Shown: positions 1 through 5,750 of the stretch, piece by piece
How the letters are laid out: every line of letters begins with the position of its first letter
Position numbering within the stretch: the first letter of the stretch is position 1
The notes under the pieces: generated by a model
What the model was told of the DNA's origin: nothing
Databases searched by the model: none
The model's input: the letters and a program-made list of their open reading frames with translations, nothing else
Translations under genes and position numbers: made by a program
NCBI GenBank assembly: GCA_937871635.1
Contig: CALMNS010000360.1
Coordinates: forward strand, 1-5,750
Source of the DNA: an uncultured Solirubrobacter sp.
GTDB taxonomy: Bacteria > Actinomycetota > Thermoleophilia > Solirubrobacterales > Solirubrobacteraceae
Length of the DNA: 5,750 bases
Reading direction: 5' to 3'

Positions 1-1210
1 GCGGCGTGCCCGGGGCGAGCACGGGGACGTCGACCGCGACGGTCTCCGGGTACTTGAGGCCCGAGCCCGTATTGAGCACGACCACCCGCTCGTCGGCGGC
101 GATCCAGCCGTCGGCGCGCAGGTGGCGGACGGCGGTGAGGGTGGCGGCGCCCTCCGGGCTGAGGAAGTGCCCCTCGAGCCGGGCGCACAGCGCCAGGTCC
201 TCGAGCAGCTCCTCGTCGGTGACCGCCACGGCGATCCCGCCCGTGTCGTAGAGGCCGTCGAGCACGAGGAAGTCGCCCAGCGGCTTGGGCACCGTGATCC
301 CGAACGCGATCGTCTGCGCGTCGGGCCAGGGCTCGCACGCGCGGGCGCCCGCGTCGAACGCCTTGACCACCGGCGCGCAGCCCGTGGACTGGACGGCGAC
401 CAGGCGCGGGAGATCCCCGGTCACCCAGCCGAGCTCGCGCAGCTCGAGCAGCGCCTTGTGGATCCCGATCAGGCCGACCCCGCCGCCGGTCGGGTAGACG
501 ATGACGTCGGGCATCGTCCACCCGAGCTGCTCGACGATCTCGAGCCCCATCGTCTTCTTGCCCTCGATCCGGTAGGGCTCCTTGAGCGTGGCGACGTCGA
601 CCCAGTCGCCGTCGGCCACCGCCTCGGCGATCATCTTGCCGGCGTCGGAGATCAGGCCGTCGACCAGGAAGAGCCGCGCCCCGGCGACCGCGATCTCCTT
701 GCGGTTGATGTCGGGGGCGCTCGCCGGCATGGTGATCAGCGCCTCGATCCCCGCCTTGGCCGCGTACTGGGCCCACGCCGCCCCGGCGTTGCCGTTGGTC
801 GGCATGGCGATCCGCTCGACGCCCAGCTCGGCGGCGCGGGAGATCCCGGTCGCCGCGCCGCGCGCCTTGAAGGAGCCCGTGGGCACGAGGCCCTCGTCCT
901 TGAGCAGCAGCCCGGGCACGCCGAGCTCCGTGCCCAGCCGCGGCAGGGCCAGCAGCGGGGTGACGATCTCGCCCAGCGTGACGATCGCCTCCGGGGTCTG
1001 GACGGGCAGGAGCTCGTGGTAGCGCCACATCGTCGAGGCGCGGGCCGCGATGTCCTCCCGGCGCACCTCCGCGCCGAGCGCCTCGAGGTCGTACCGGGCC
1101 AGCAGCGGCTTGCCGTCGACCGGGCAGAGCCCGGCGAGGACGGCGGAGTCGCCCGTCCAGTGGCACTCGGGGCACTCGAGGTGGCTGAGGTGGCTGAAGC
1201 GGGGGTTCAC
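1..1210 (-). CDS. thrC: Threonine synthase-like PLP enzyme, 3' end cut by window edge
   Basis: Likely converts O-phospho-L-homoserine to L-threonine with pyridoxal phosphate, the last step of threonine synthesis, in the cytosol. 403 residues are visible and the frame is still open at the left edge; probably only a short C-terminal tail is missing. Residues 12-42 form a zinc-ribbon-like head (CPEC at 13-16, LCPVDGKPLLARYDL from 28) typical of one threonine synthase group, but the usual fourth Cys is Asp32. The fold type II PLP core follows: TGSFKARG with the presumed Schiff-base Lys115, then TNGNAGAAWAQYA, the TLKEPYRIEGKKTMGLEI segment and the glycine-rich phosphate loop PTGGGVGLIG. The GTG start at 1210 is chosen because it lies 10 bases after an AAGGAG and because the zinc-ribbon head begins at once. 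It overlaps the stop of the upstream regulator as GTGA, so the two are probably co-translated. SFKARG rather than the commoner SFKDRG leaves some doubt against other beta-family enzymes such as threonine dehydratase-like proteins, but the head and overall pattern favour threonine synthase. Confidence 0.87.
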   Translation of the reverse strand, partial: MNPRFSHLSHLECPECHWTGDSAVLAGLCPVDGKPLLARYDLEALGAEVRREDIAARASTMWRYHELLPVQTPEAIVTLGEIVTPLLALPRLGTELGVPGLLLKDEGLVPTGSFKARGAATGISRAAELGVERIAMPTNGNAGAAWAQYAAKAGIEALITMPASAPDINRKEIAVAGARLFLVDGLISDAGKMIAEAVADGDWVDVATLKEPYRIEGKKTMGLEIVEQLGWTMPDVIVYPTGGGVGLIGIHKALLELRELGWVTGDLPRLVAVQSTGCAPVVKAFDAGARACEPWPDAQTIAFGITVPKPLGDFLVLDGLYDTGGIAVAVTDEELLEDLALCARLEGHFLSPEGAATLTAVRHLRADGWIAADERVVVLNTGSGLKYPETVAVDVPVLAPGTP

Positions 1211-2001
1211 GGGGAGGGGGCTCCTTGGGGATGGGCGAGCGGTCCCGCCAGGAGCGCTCGCAGGCGGCGCCGCTGGGCGTCGTCCTCGAGCACCGCGGCG
1301 AGGTTCCCGCCGACGGAGACCAGGTGCTCGCGGGCCGACGCGGCCGCCGTCGCGGGCCGCTCGGCGGCGATGGCGTCGAAGATGGCGACGTGCTGCTCGG
1401 CCCACAGCTGGGGCAGCTCGCCGGTGGCCCACGCGCGTTCCCGTGCGGCCTGCAGCGCCGGCTCGGCGATCAGCTCGAGCAGCCGGTCGGCCTCGGCGGC
1501 CAGGTGCCGGTTCGGGCAGGCGGCGAAGAGCATCCGGTGCATCTGCAGGTCGGTGGTGGGGTGGAAGACCGGGTCGCCGATCGCGATGCGCATGCCCTCG
1601 AGGAGGACGGCGGCGGCGTCGAGCGCGGCCCGGTTCGGCCGCTCGGCGGCGATCGCCACGACCTGTGGCTCGATCACCAGGCGCGCCTCGAGGAGGTCGA
1701 TGAGATCCTCGCCGCCGTCCAGGCGCGGACCCCGGGAGGGCCGGCCGGCGCCGTCGGTCGAGACGACCACGGTGCCCCGCCCGCGGCGCGACTCCACGTA
1801 GCCCGCGAACTGCAGCGCGGCGAGCGCCTCGCGGATCGACGGCCGGCTGACGCCGAACTGGCGGGCGAGCTCGACCTCGCCGGGGAGGCGGGCGCCGACC
1901 GGCAGGGCGCCGGACTCGATGGCGGCGAGGATCGCCTCGCCGATCCGCACGGCGACCTGCTTGCTCGCCTCGACCGCCGTGAAGACGTGTCCCTCGCTCA
2001 T
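1207..2001 (-). CDS. GntR-family transcriptional regulator, FadR subfamily (FCD domain)
   Basis: A DNA-binding repressor or activator of 264 residues, the usual FadR-subfamily size. The N-terminal winged helix-turn-helix spans about residues 12-80 and carries the family pattern GARLPGEVELARQFGVSRPSIREAL (in pieces from 36 to 60) and the wing GYVESRRGRGTVVV. The C-terminal all-helical FCD ligand domain spans about 98-235. The four residues that bind a metal in many FCD proteins are present: Asp151, His155 (DLQMH), His204 (EQHVAIFDAI) and His226 (AREHL), so a metal-assisted carboxylate effector is likely but unidentified. The frame extends upstream to 2232, but those residues are low-complexity and lie opposite galM. 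ATG 2001 puts the start close to the HTH and has a weak GGTGG 8 bases before it; GTG 2013 is a near alternative. The gene ends in TGA overlapping the start of the threonine synthase gene. A repeat cluster 20-49 bases upstream is a candidate autoregulatory operator. Confidence 0.9.
   Translation of the reverse strand: MSEGHVFTAVEASKQVAVRIGEAILAAIESGALPVGARLPGEVELARQFGVSRPSIREALAALQFAGYVESRRGRGTVVVSTDGAGRPSRGPRLDGGEDLIDLLEARLVIEPQVVAIAAERPNRAALDAAAVLLEGMRIAIGDPVFHPTTDLQMHRMLFAACPNRHLAAEADRLLELIAEPALQAARERAWATGELPQLWAEQHVAIFDAIAAERPATAAASAREHLVSVGGNLAAVLEDDAQRRRLRALLAGPLAHPQGAPSP
1221..1226 (-). promoter_or_regulatory. Shine-Dalgarno AAGGAG of the threonine synthase gene
   Basis: The minus strand reads AAGGAG here, 10 bases before the GTG at 1210. 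It lies inside the last codons of the upstream regulator gene, so the downstream gene has its own ribosome site as well as the GTGA stop/start overlap. It supports GTG 1210 as the start. Confidence 0.65.
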
Positions 2002-2020
2002 CCCGCGGGCCACCGTTTCA

Positions 2021-2050
2021 CATGTCAAGTTGCCTGTCAACTTGGCAACT
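2021..2050. promoter_or_regulatory. Candidate operator: overlapping inverted and direct repeats
   Basis: Just upstream of the regulator start, in the divergent gap before galM. On the plus strand CAAGTTG (2026-2032) and CAACTTG (2038-2044) are perfect inverted repeats with a 5-base spacer. AGTTGCC (2028-2034) and GGCAACT (2044-2050) form a second perfect pair with a 9-base spacer. The same DNA can be read as a 12-base direct repeat (2021-2032 against 2033-2044, 10 of 12 identical). The minus strand holds two TTGACA hexamers (2040-2035 and 2028-2023), which could serve as -35 boxes, though no convincing -10 follows at 16-18 bases. It is notably AT-richer than its surroundings. Position and symmetry fit a site for the adjacent GntR regulator; binding is inferred. 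Confidence 0.5.
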
Positions 2051-2136
2051 GCCGGAGACCGGCGCGCGGAGGCACGGGTTCGCCACCCCACCGGCGCCGA
2101 ACCGACGGCCACGCCGCGACCGCCGCGCCGCCCGGG

Positions 2137-2142
2137 TATCGT
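2137..2142 (+). promoter_or_regulatory. Possible -10 box (TATCGT) for a leaderless galM transcript
   Basis: TATCGT fits the actinobacterial TAnnnT -10 pattern, and its last T is separated by 7 bases from the GTG at 2150. That is the spacing expected if transcription starts at the start codon. No Shine-Dalgarno is visible before this GTG, which is consistent with leaderless translation. No clear -35 is seen. The motif is short, so chance is possible. Confidence 0.3.
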
Positions 2143-2149
2143 CGCGGCG

Positions 2150-3262
2150 GTGCCGTCCGAGCCGCAGGCCGCGACGCCGAGGGCCGAGGCGTTCGGCACG
2201 ACGGCCGGCGGCGAGCCGGTCGTACGCCACACCCTCGCCCGCGACGGCCTGCGGCTGCGGGTCCTGAGCTACGGGGCGATCGCGCAGAGCCTCGAGATGC
2301 CCGACGCCGGCGGGCGGGCGGTCAACGTCGTGCTGGGGTTCGCGCGCCTGGGCGACTACCTGGAGCACAACAGCCCCGGACCGTACTTCGGGGCCACGAT
2401 CGGGCGCTTCGCCAACCGGATCGCCGGCGGGCGCTACGCCCTCGACGGCCGCGAGCACGCGGTGACCCGCAACGACGGCCCGAACGCCCTCCACGGCGGG
2501 ACCCACGGCTTCGACCGCCGGCTGTGGGACGTCGCCGAGCGCACGGAGCACGCGGTCCGGCTGCGGCGCACGAGCCCGGCCGGCGAGGAGGGCCATCCCG
2601 GCGCCCTGACCGTCGACGTCACCTACGAGCTGCGCCCGGGCGGCGTGGTGGGCATCGCCTACCGGGCCACCACGGACGCGCCGACGGTGGTCAGCCTCAC
2701 CAACCACACCTCGTTCAACCTGGCCGGCGAGGGATCCGGGACCGTGGACGGGCACACGCTCGAGGTGCGGGCGCGGCGCTACCTCCCCGTCGACGCGACC
2801 GCGATCCCCACCGGCCCGCCCGCCGACGTGGCCGGCACGCCACTCGACTTCCGATCACCCGCGCCGATCGGCCCGCGCGCCCGCGCCGACGACGCGCAGC
2901 TCGCCGTGGGCCGGGGGATCGATCACGCCTACGTGCTCGACGGCGCGGACGACCGGAGCGGTCCCGGCCCGGACGGCCTCCGCCTCGCCGCTCGGCTGCG
3001 CGACCCGGCGTCGGGACGCCGGCTCGAGGTCCACACGACCGAGCCCGGGCTGCAGGTCTACACCGGCAACTTCCTCGACGGCTCGCTCGCGGGAACCGGA
3101 GGGCGGACCTACCGGCAGGGCGACGGCATCGCGCTCGAGACCCAGCACCACCCCGACTCGCCCAACCGGCCCGACTTCCCGAGCACGGTGCTACGCCCCG
3201 GCGAGGTCTTCGCCTCGCGGACGGAGTGGCGGCTCTCGAGCAACGAGCTTCGGTCGCGCTGA
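2150..3262 (+). CDS. galM: Aldose 1-epimerase (mutarotase)
   Basis: Interconverts alpha and beta anomers of aldoses such as glucose and galactose, feeding the Leloir pathway or general sugar use. 370 residues from GTG 2150, within the usual range for the family. Signature segments appear in order: FGATIGRFANRIAGGRYALDG (about 80-100, with Asn89-Arg90), NALHGG (His115), VSLTNHTSFNLAG (His186, the presumed general acid), GIDHAYVLDG (Asp258), TTEPGLQVYTGNFLDG, and GIALETQHHPDSPNRPDFPS (pieced from 326, with Glu330 the presumed general base). These match by motif the substrate-binding and catalytic set known from E. coli GalM. No signal peptide is seen, so it is probably cytosolic. The frame is open back to 1919, but that extension is low-complexity, runs opposite the regulator gene and across the operator region, and carries no family motif; GTG 2150 leaves a normal N-terminus. 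It is divergent from the regulator and convergent with the genes to its right, so it is probably a single-gene unit. Substrate preference cannot be read from the sequence. Confidence 0.93.
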   Translation: MPSEPQAATPRAEAFGTTAGGEPVVRHTLARDGLRLRVLSYGAIAQSLEMPDAGGRAVNVVLGFARLGDYLEHNSPGPYFGATIGRFANRIAGGRYALDGREHAVTRNDGPNALHGGTHGFDRRLWDVAERTEHAVRLRRTSPAGEEGHPGALTVDVTYELRPGGVVGIAYRATTDAPTVVSLTNHTSFNLAGEGSGTVDGHTLEVRARRYLPVDATAIPTGPPADVAGTPLDFRSPAPIGPRARADDAQLAVGRGIDHAYVLDGADDRSGPGPDGLRLAARLRDPASGRRLEVHTTEPGLQVYTGNFLDGSLAGTGGRTYRQGDGIALETQHHPDSPNRPDFPSTVLRPGEVFASRTEWRLSSNELRSR

Positions 3263-3297
3263 AGTGGGATCGAGGTCCTCCCCGCCGACGGCGGTCG

Positions 3298-3315
3298 TCA
3301 CCACCGAGGTGGTGG
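3298..3315. terminator. Weak hairpin after galM, possible terminator
   Basis: CACCAC (3299-3304) and GTGGTG (3309-3314) pair perfectly around a four-base loop, with a further T-G wobble outside. It sits 37 bases after the galM stop, between convergent units. No run of T follows on either strand, so it is not a canonical intrinsic terminator; GC-rich actinobacteria often lack the T run. Nothing else supportable was seen in 3263-3361. Confidence 0.3.
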
Positions 3316-3361
3316 GTCACCCGATGAGGTGATCAGCCGAAGGGCGTCCGCTGTCCGCGAC

Positions 3362-3589
3362 TCAGGGGTCTTGACGACGCAGGAAGTCGTCGAACATGGG
3401 CACGGTGAACGCCGTGTCTCCATGGGCGGGGCTATAGATCATGCCCTTTCGGATGAGCCCTGATCGTCGCGGTGCAACGCTCTCGACCTTCACGCCCATT
3501 CTCGCGGCGACATCACCGGACCGATGGGGACCAGGGCACAGCTTAGCTCCCTTACCGACCTTACCGCTCAAGCCGATAAGAAAGGTCAA
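3362..3589 (-). pseudogene. Remnant of an AAA-type ATPase: C-terminal winged-helix end only
   Basis: A 75-codon frame from TTG 3589 to TGA. From about residue 19 onward (PGPHRSGDVAARMGV, SVAPRRSGLIRKGMIYSP, AHGDTAFTVPMFDDFLRR) it resembles the extreme C-terminus of large actinobacterial AAA/ORC-like ATPases, recalled from memory as a strongly conserved ending. There is no Walker A or Walker B motif, and an in-frame TAA lies four codons before the TTG, so the ATPase part is absent. The first 18 residues (with a short GKVGK repeat) do not resemble the family and probably arise from the deletion junction. Local GC, counted by eye over 3361-3600, is about 60%, against about 75% in neighbouring genes, which suggests an acquired or decaying segment. 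It begins 15 bases beyond the hspR stop on the same strand, so read-through transcription is possible. The alternative is a small free-standing winged-helix protein; the weak TTG start and lack of a good ribosome site argue against it. Confidence 0.6.
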
Positions 3590-3604
3590 CTCGCCTGCTT
3601 AGGA

Positions 3605-4075
3605 CTACGAGTCAGGCCGCCGGCGGCGGACGACCCGCACGGGGACGAGCTCGAGCGAGCGGGGCGGCTCGTAGCGGACGAGCTCGGCCTTGACCTCCTC
3701 GCGCACCTCCTCGCGGATCCCCTCGAGCTCGGCGATATCCTGCACCAGGCGCTGGGCCCGGCGCTCGAGGGCGTCGACCCGGCGCTGCATGCGCCCGAGC
3801 TGCTCCTCGAGCTCGAAGACCCGCTCGACGCCGGCCAGGTTCATCCCGATCTCGGCGGTCATCTCCTGGATGCGCCGCAGCCGCTCGACGTCGGCCTGGC
3901 TGTAGAGGCGGGTGCCCTTGGGCGAGCGCTTGGGCTCGATCAGGCCGCGCGCCTCGTACATGCGCAGGGTCTGCGGGTGCATGTCGGCGAGCTCGGCGGC
4001 GACGGAGATCATGAAGACCCCGCGCTCGGCGTCCACCGAGGATGAGTCCTGCCGGCCGCCGCGCCGCAGGCCCAT
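3605..4075 (-). CDS. hspR: HspR, MerR-family heat-shock repressor
   Basis: A repressor of the dnaK operon; in studied actinobacteria it binds HAIR operators with DnaK as co-repressor and releases under heat stress. 156 residues. The MerR-type helix-turn-helix lies at about 20-90: GVFMISVAAELADMHPQTLR, then MYEARGLIEPKRSPKGTRLYS, then the DVERLRRIQEM helix and GMNLAGVERVFELE, which is the HspR version of this domain. The NLAG and ELE elements separate it from ordinary metal- or drug-sensing MerR proteins. Residues 84-132 form a long charged helix, probably a dimerising coiled coil, and the protein ends in a basic RRRRPDS tail. ATG 4075 shares a base with the dnaJ stop (TGATG), and GGAGGGG at 4093-4087 lies 11 bases upstream, so coupled translation with dnaJ is likely. 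It is the last intact gene of the operon. No HAIR repeat (CTTGAGT with its inverted copy) was found in the window. Confidence 0.95.
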   Translation of the reverse strand: MGLRRGGRQDSSSVDAERGVFMISVAAELADMHPQTLRMYEARGLIEPKRSPKGTRLYSQADVERLRRIQEMTAEIGMNLAGVERVFELEEQLGRMQRRVDALERRAQRLVQDIAELEGIREEVREEVKAELVRYEPPRSLELVPVRVVRRRRPDS

Positions 4076-5202
4076 CAGGCCGCCGTCCCCTCCGACGAGG
4101 TGACCCCCCGCAGGATGCGCTCGCGGGGGTTGGCGCTGAACGTCGCCGAGAGCGCGTCGACCGCGCGGCGCTGCTCCTCGGAGAGATCGGTGGGGACCTC
4201 GATGACGAAGCGGTAGTGGATGTCGCCGCGGCCGGGGGCGCCCAGCCGCGGCGGGCCCTCGCCGCGCAGCCGCTGCACCGTGCCGTGCTTCGTCCCCGGG
4301 GCGACGCGCAGCCGCTTGGAGCCGTTGAGGGTCGGCACCTCGACATCGGCGCCGCGCAGGGCCTCGGCCACCGTGATCGGCACCTCGACCTCGAGGTGGT
4401 CGCCCTTGGCCATGAAGACGTCGGAGGCCCGCACGCGGGTGACCACGTAGAGGTCGCCGGACGGGCCGCCGCGCAGCCCGGCCTCGCCCTTGCCGGCCAG
4501 GCGGATGCGCGAGCCGTCCTTGACCCCGGCCGGGACGTTGACGCGGTACTTCTTGACCTCGCGCATCCGGCCCTGCCCCGCGCAGGTCGGGCAGGGGTCC
4601 TCGATGACCGTCCCCGAGCCGCCGCAGCGGTGGCACGGGCGGGAGATCGAGAACAGCCCCTGGCCCTCGGACTCGACGCCGCGGCCCTGGCAGACCGGGC
4701 AGACGTCGGGCTGGGTCCCCGGGCGGGCGCCCGTCCCGCGGCAGGTCGGGCAGGCCGAGTGGGTCGCCACGGAGACCGGGAGCTGAGCGCCCTCGACGGC
4801 CTGGTCGAAGGAGAGGGAGACCTCGGTCTCGAGGTCGCGGCCCTTCTCCGTCGCCGGCTTGGTGCGCGCGCCGCCGCCCGCTCGCCCGCGCACCCCGCCC
4901 GTGGCGTTGCCGAACAGGTCGGAGAGGATGTCCGAGAACGAGCCGACGTCCGGCCCCGCGCCGCCGGCGCCGCCCGCGCCGAACGGGTTGAGCGCCCCGC
5001 GGTCGTACGCCTTGCGCTTGTCCGGGTCCGAGAGGACGTCGTGGGCCTCGGAGATCTGCTTGAAGCGCTCCTCGGCCTTCTTGTCCCCCGGGTTCGTGTC
5101 GGGATGGTACTGGCGGGCGAGCTTGCGGTAGGCCTTCTTGACCTCCTCGGGCGACGCCTTCTTGTCGACGCCGAGCGTCTTGTAGTGGTCCGGCCGGGCC
5201 AT
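4075..5202 (-). CDS. dnaJ: Chaperone protein DnaJ, type I (DnaJ1 of the dnaK operon)
   Basis: The J-domain co-chaperone that delivers unfolded clients to DnaK and stimulates its ATPase. 375 residues, full length for a type I DnaJ. The J domain covers about 1-70 with the essential HPD at 33-35 and the QISEAHDVLSDPDKRKAYD helix. A Gly-rich linker covers about 74-112 and includes the DILSDLFG segment. The cysteine-rich zinc domain has all four CxxCxGxG repeats, at 151-158, 168-175, 190-197 and 204-211. The client-binding beta domains follow from about 212 (VPAGVKDGSRIRLAGKGEAG) to about 350. ATG 5202 is 7 bases after the grpE stop with no visible Shine-Dalgarno, so it probably depends on ribosomes finishing grpE. 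The gene ends in TGATG shared with hspR. Its place between grpE and hspR supports the DnaJ1 paralogue rather than the second, separately located DnaJ2 common in actinobacteria. Confidence 0.97.
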   Translation of the reverse strand: MARPDHYKTLGVDKKASPEEVKKAYRKLARQYHPDTNPGDKKAEERFKQISEAHDVLSDPDKRKAYDRGALNPFGAGGAGGAGPDVGSFSDILSDLFGNATGGVRGRAGGGARTKPATEKGRDLETEVSLSFDQAVEGAQLPVSVATHSACPTCRGTGARPGTQPDVCPVCQGRGVESEGQGLFSISRPCHRCGGSGTVIEDPCPTCAGQGRMREVKKYRVNVPAGVKDGSRIRLAGKGEAGLRGGPSGDLYVVTRVRASDVFMAKGDHLEVEVPITVAEALRGADVEVPTLNGSKRLRVAPGTKHGTVQRLRGEGPPRLGAPGRGDIHYRFVIEVPTDLSEEQRRAVDALSATFSANPRERILRGVTSSEGTAA

Positions 5203-5209
5203 CGCGCGC

Positions 5210-5750
5210 CTACGCCGCCACGACGACCCGGGCGGGGCGCAGCACCATCCCGTTGAGGCGGTAGCCCCGCTGGTAGACCTGCGCGACGGTGCCCGCCTCG
5301 ACGCCCTCGAAGGCCTGCTGGGTCATCGCCTCGTGCTCGTTGGGGTCGAACACCTCGCCCTCGGGGGAGAACGCCTCGACCCCCGCGCGGGCGAGCGCCT
5401 TGGCCAGCTCGTCCTGGACGAGCCGGAAGCCCTTGGCGATCTCCGCGTTGGCCGGGTCCTGCTCGACGGCCTGCAGCGCGAGCTCGAGGTGGTCCAGAGC
5501 CGGCATGAGCTCCTTGGCCACCCGGCTCACCCCCCGGTCGCCGGCCAGCGCCTGCTCGCGGGCGGCCCGCTTGCGGAAGTTGTCGAAGTCGGCCTGTGTG
5601 CGCTGGGCGAGCAGGAGGTACTTGTCCGGCGCCTCGTCGGCCACGGACGCCTCCGCCTCGACCTCGACCTCGTCGGCCTCGGCCGGCGCCGGCGCGTCGG
5701 CCTCCGCCGGCGCCGCGTCGGGCGCCGGCGGGGCCTGGGCGTCGGCGAAG
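5210..5750 (-). CDS. grpE: GrpE nucleotide exchange factor, 5' end cut by window edge
   Basis: The dimeric exchange factor that releases ADP from DnaK and resets the chaperone cycle. 179 residues are visible before the TAG stop, and the frame is open through the right edge. The first 35 visible residues are an Ala/Pro/Asp/Glu-rich disordered segment (APDAAPAEADAPAPAEADEVEVEAEA), usual before the GrpE core in actinobacteria. The core begins at DKYLLLAQRTQADFDNFRKR, the long dimer helix, followed by the ELMPALDHLELAL helices. The C-terminal DnaK-facing beta domain carries the family signature FDPNEHEAMTQQ, then GTVAQVYQRGYRLNGMVLRPARVVVA. A GTG at 5644 is a possible internal start but would remove the acidic tail; the true start is more likely outside the window. 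It is followed after 7 bases by dnaJ, and dnaK is expected upstream. Confidence 0.96.
   Translation of the reverse strand, partial: FADAQAPPAPDAAPAEADAPAPAEADEVEVEAEASVADEAPDKYLLLAQRTQADFDNFRKRAAREQALAGDRGVSRVAKELMPALDHLELALQAVEQDPANAEIAKGFRLVQDELAKALARAGVEAFSPEGEVFDPNEHEAMTQQAFEGVEAGTVAQVYQRGYRLNGMVLRPARVVVAA

Noticed and set aside
122..1801. Long plus-strand open frame of 559 codons opposite threonine synthase and the regulator.
   Set aside because: It is the mirror of two well-recognised minus-strand genes, crosses their boundary, and its product is low-complexity Arg/Gly/Ala/Asp sequence without domain motifs. Long antisense frames are expected at this GC.
1225..3327. Plus-strand open frame of 700 codons spanning the regulator and galM.
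   Set aside because: It runs antisense to the regulator and out of frame through galM, with an Arg/Pro/Ala-rich product and no recognisable fold. The galM frame has all catalytic motifs instead.
3559..3590. Possible stem CTTATC/GGTAAG on the minus strand downstream of hspR, considered as a terminator.
   Set aside because: The stem is only 6 pairs including a wobble, the loop is 9 bases and there is no T run, so it is not distinguishable from chance. Part of the pairing comes from a short CCTTACCG direct repeat.
3605..4636. Longer minus-strand frame giving HspR a 187-residue N-terminal extension.
   Set aside because: The extension overlaps dnaJ in another frame and is Arg/Gly/Ala/Pro-rich. 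ATG 4075 has a ribosome site and gives a normal HspR length.
4042..5256. Plus-strand 404-codon open frame opposite dnaJ.
   Set aside because: It is a shadow of dnaJ, whose J domain and four zinc repeats are unmistakable on the other strand.
5645..5749. GCC/GAG/CCG-rich repetitive stretch at the right edge, considered as a DNA repeat.
   Set aside because: It is in frame with grpE and encodes the usual acidic Ala/Pro-rich disordered N-terminal tail.
1..5750. Searched for tRNA or rRNA genes, CRISPR repeats, IS ends, a riboswitch, and toxin or phage defence genes.
   Set aside because: None could be supported. Almost all sequence is accounted for by the listed genes, and the remaining gaps are short.

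Overview
The window is high-GC DNA (about 75% by eye in most coding stretches) with dense codon-biased reading, GTG and TTG starts, and the gene order grpE-dnaJ-hspR. That order (normally dnaK-grpE-dnaJ1-hspR) is the classical heat-shock operon of Actinomycetota. Gene content and GC fit an actinobacterium, possibly of the Thermoleophilia/Solirubrobacterales type. The lineage is inferred from gene order and composition and was not tested by phylogeny.

Layout. (1) Positions 1-2001, minus strand: a FadR-type GntR regulator followed by a threonine synthase-like PLP enzyme, which runs off the left edge. The two genes overlap by GTGA and look translationally coupled. (2) Positions 2002-2149: a 148-base divergent intergenic region. 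It has a compact set of inverted and direct repeats next to the regulator, a plausible operator, and a TAnnnT-type -10 just before galM. (3) Positions 2150-3262, plus strand: an aldose 1-epimerase (galM) with all expected catalytic residues. (4) Positions 3263-3604: a convergent gap with a small hairpin and a 75-codon minus-strand remnant. The remnant resembles only the C-terminal winged-helix end of a much larger AAA-type ATPase. Its local GC is about 60%, clearly below its neighbours. (5) Positions 3605-5750, minus strand: hspR, dnaJ and the 3' part of grpE, closely packed; dnaK would be expected just beyond the right edge.

How the genes work together. GrpE is the nucleotide exchange factor and DnaJ the J-domain co-chaperone of DnaK. 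HspR is the MerR-family repressor that, in known actinobacteria, shuts the operon off with DnaK as co-repressor. No HspR operator (HAIR) was found inside the window, as expected if it lies upstream of dnaK. The threonine synthase makes threonine from O-phosphohomoserine, and the coupled FCD-type regulator may control it or itself in response to a small carboxylic or amino acid ligand. GalM interconverts aldose anomers and has no evident functional link to its neighbours.

Nothing here amounts to a clear undescribed system. The points most worth a second look are the regulator/threonine synthase coupling with its candidate operator, and the ATPase remnant at the end of the heat-shock operon.
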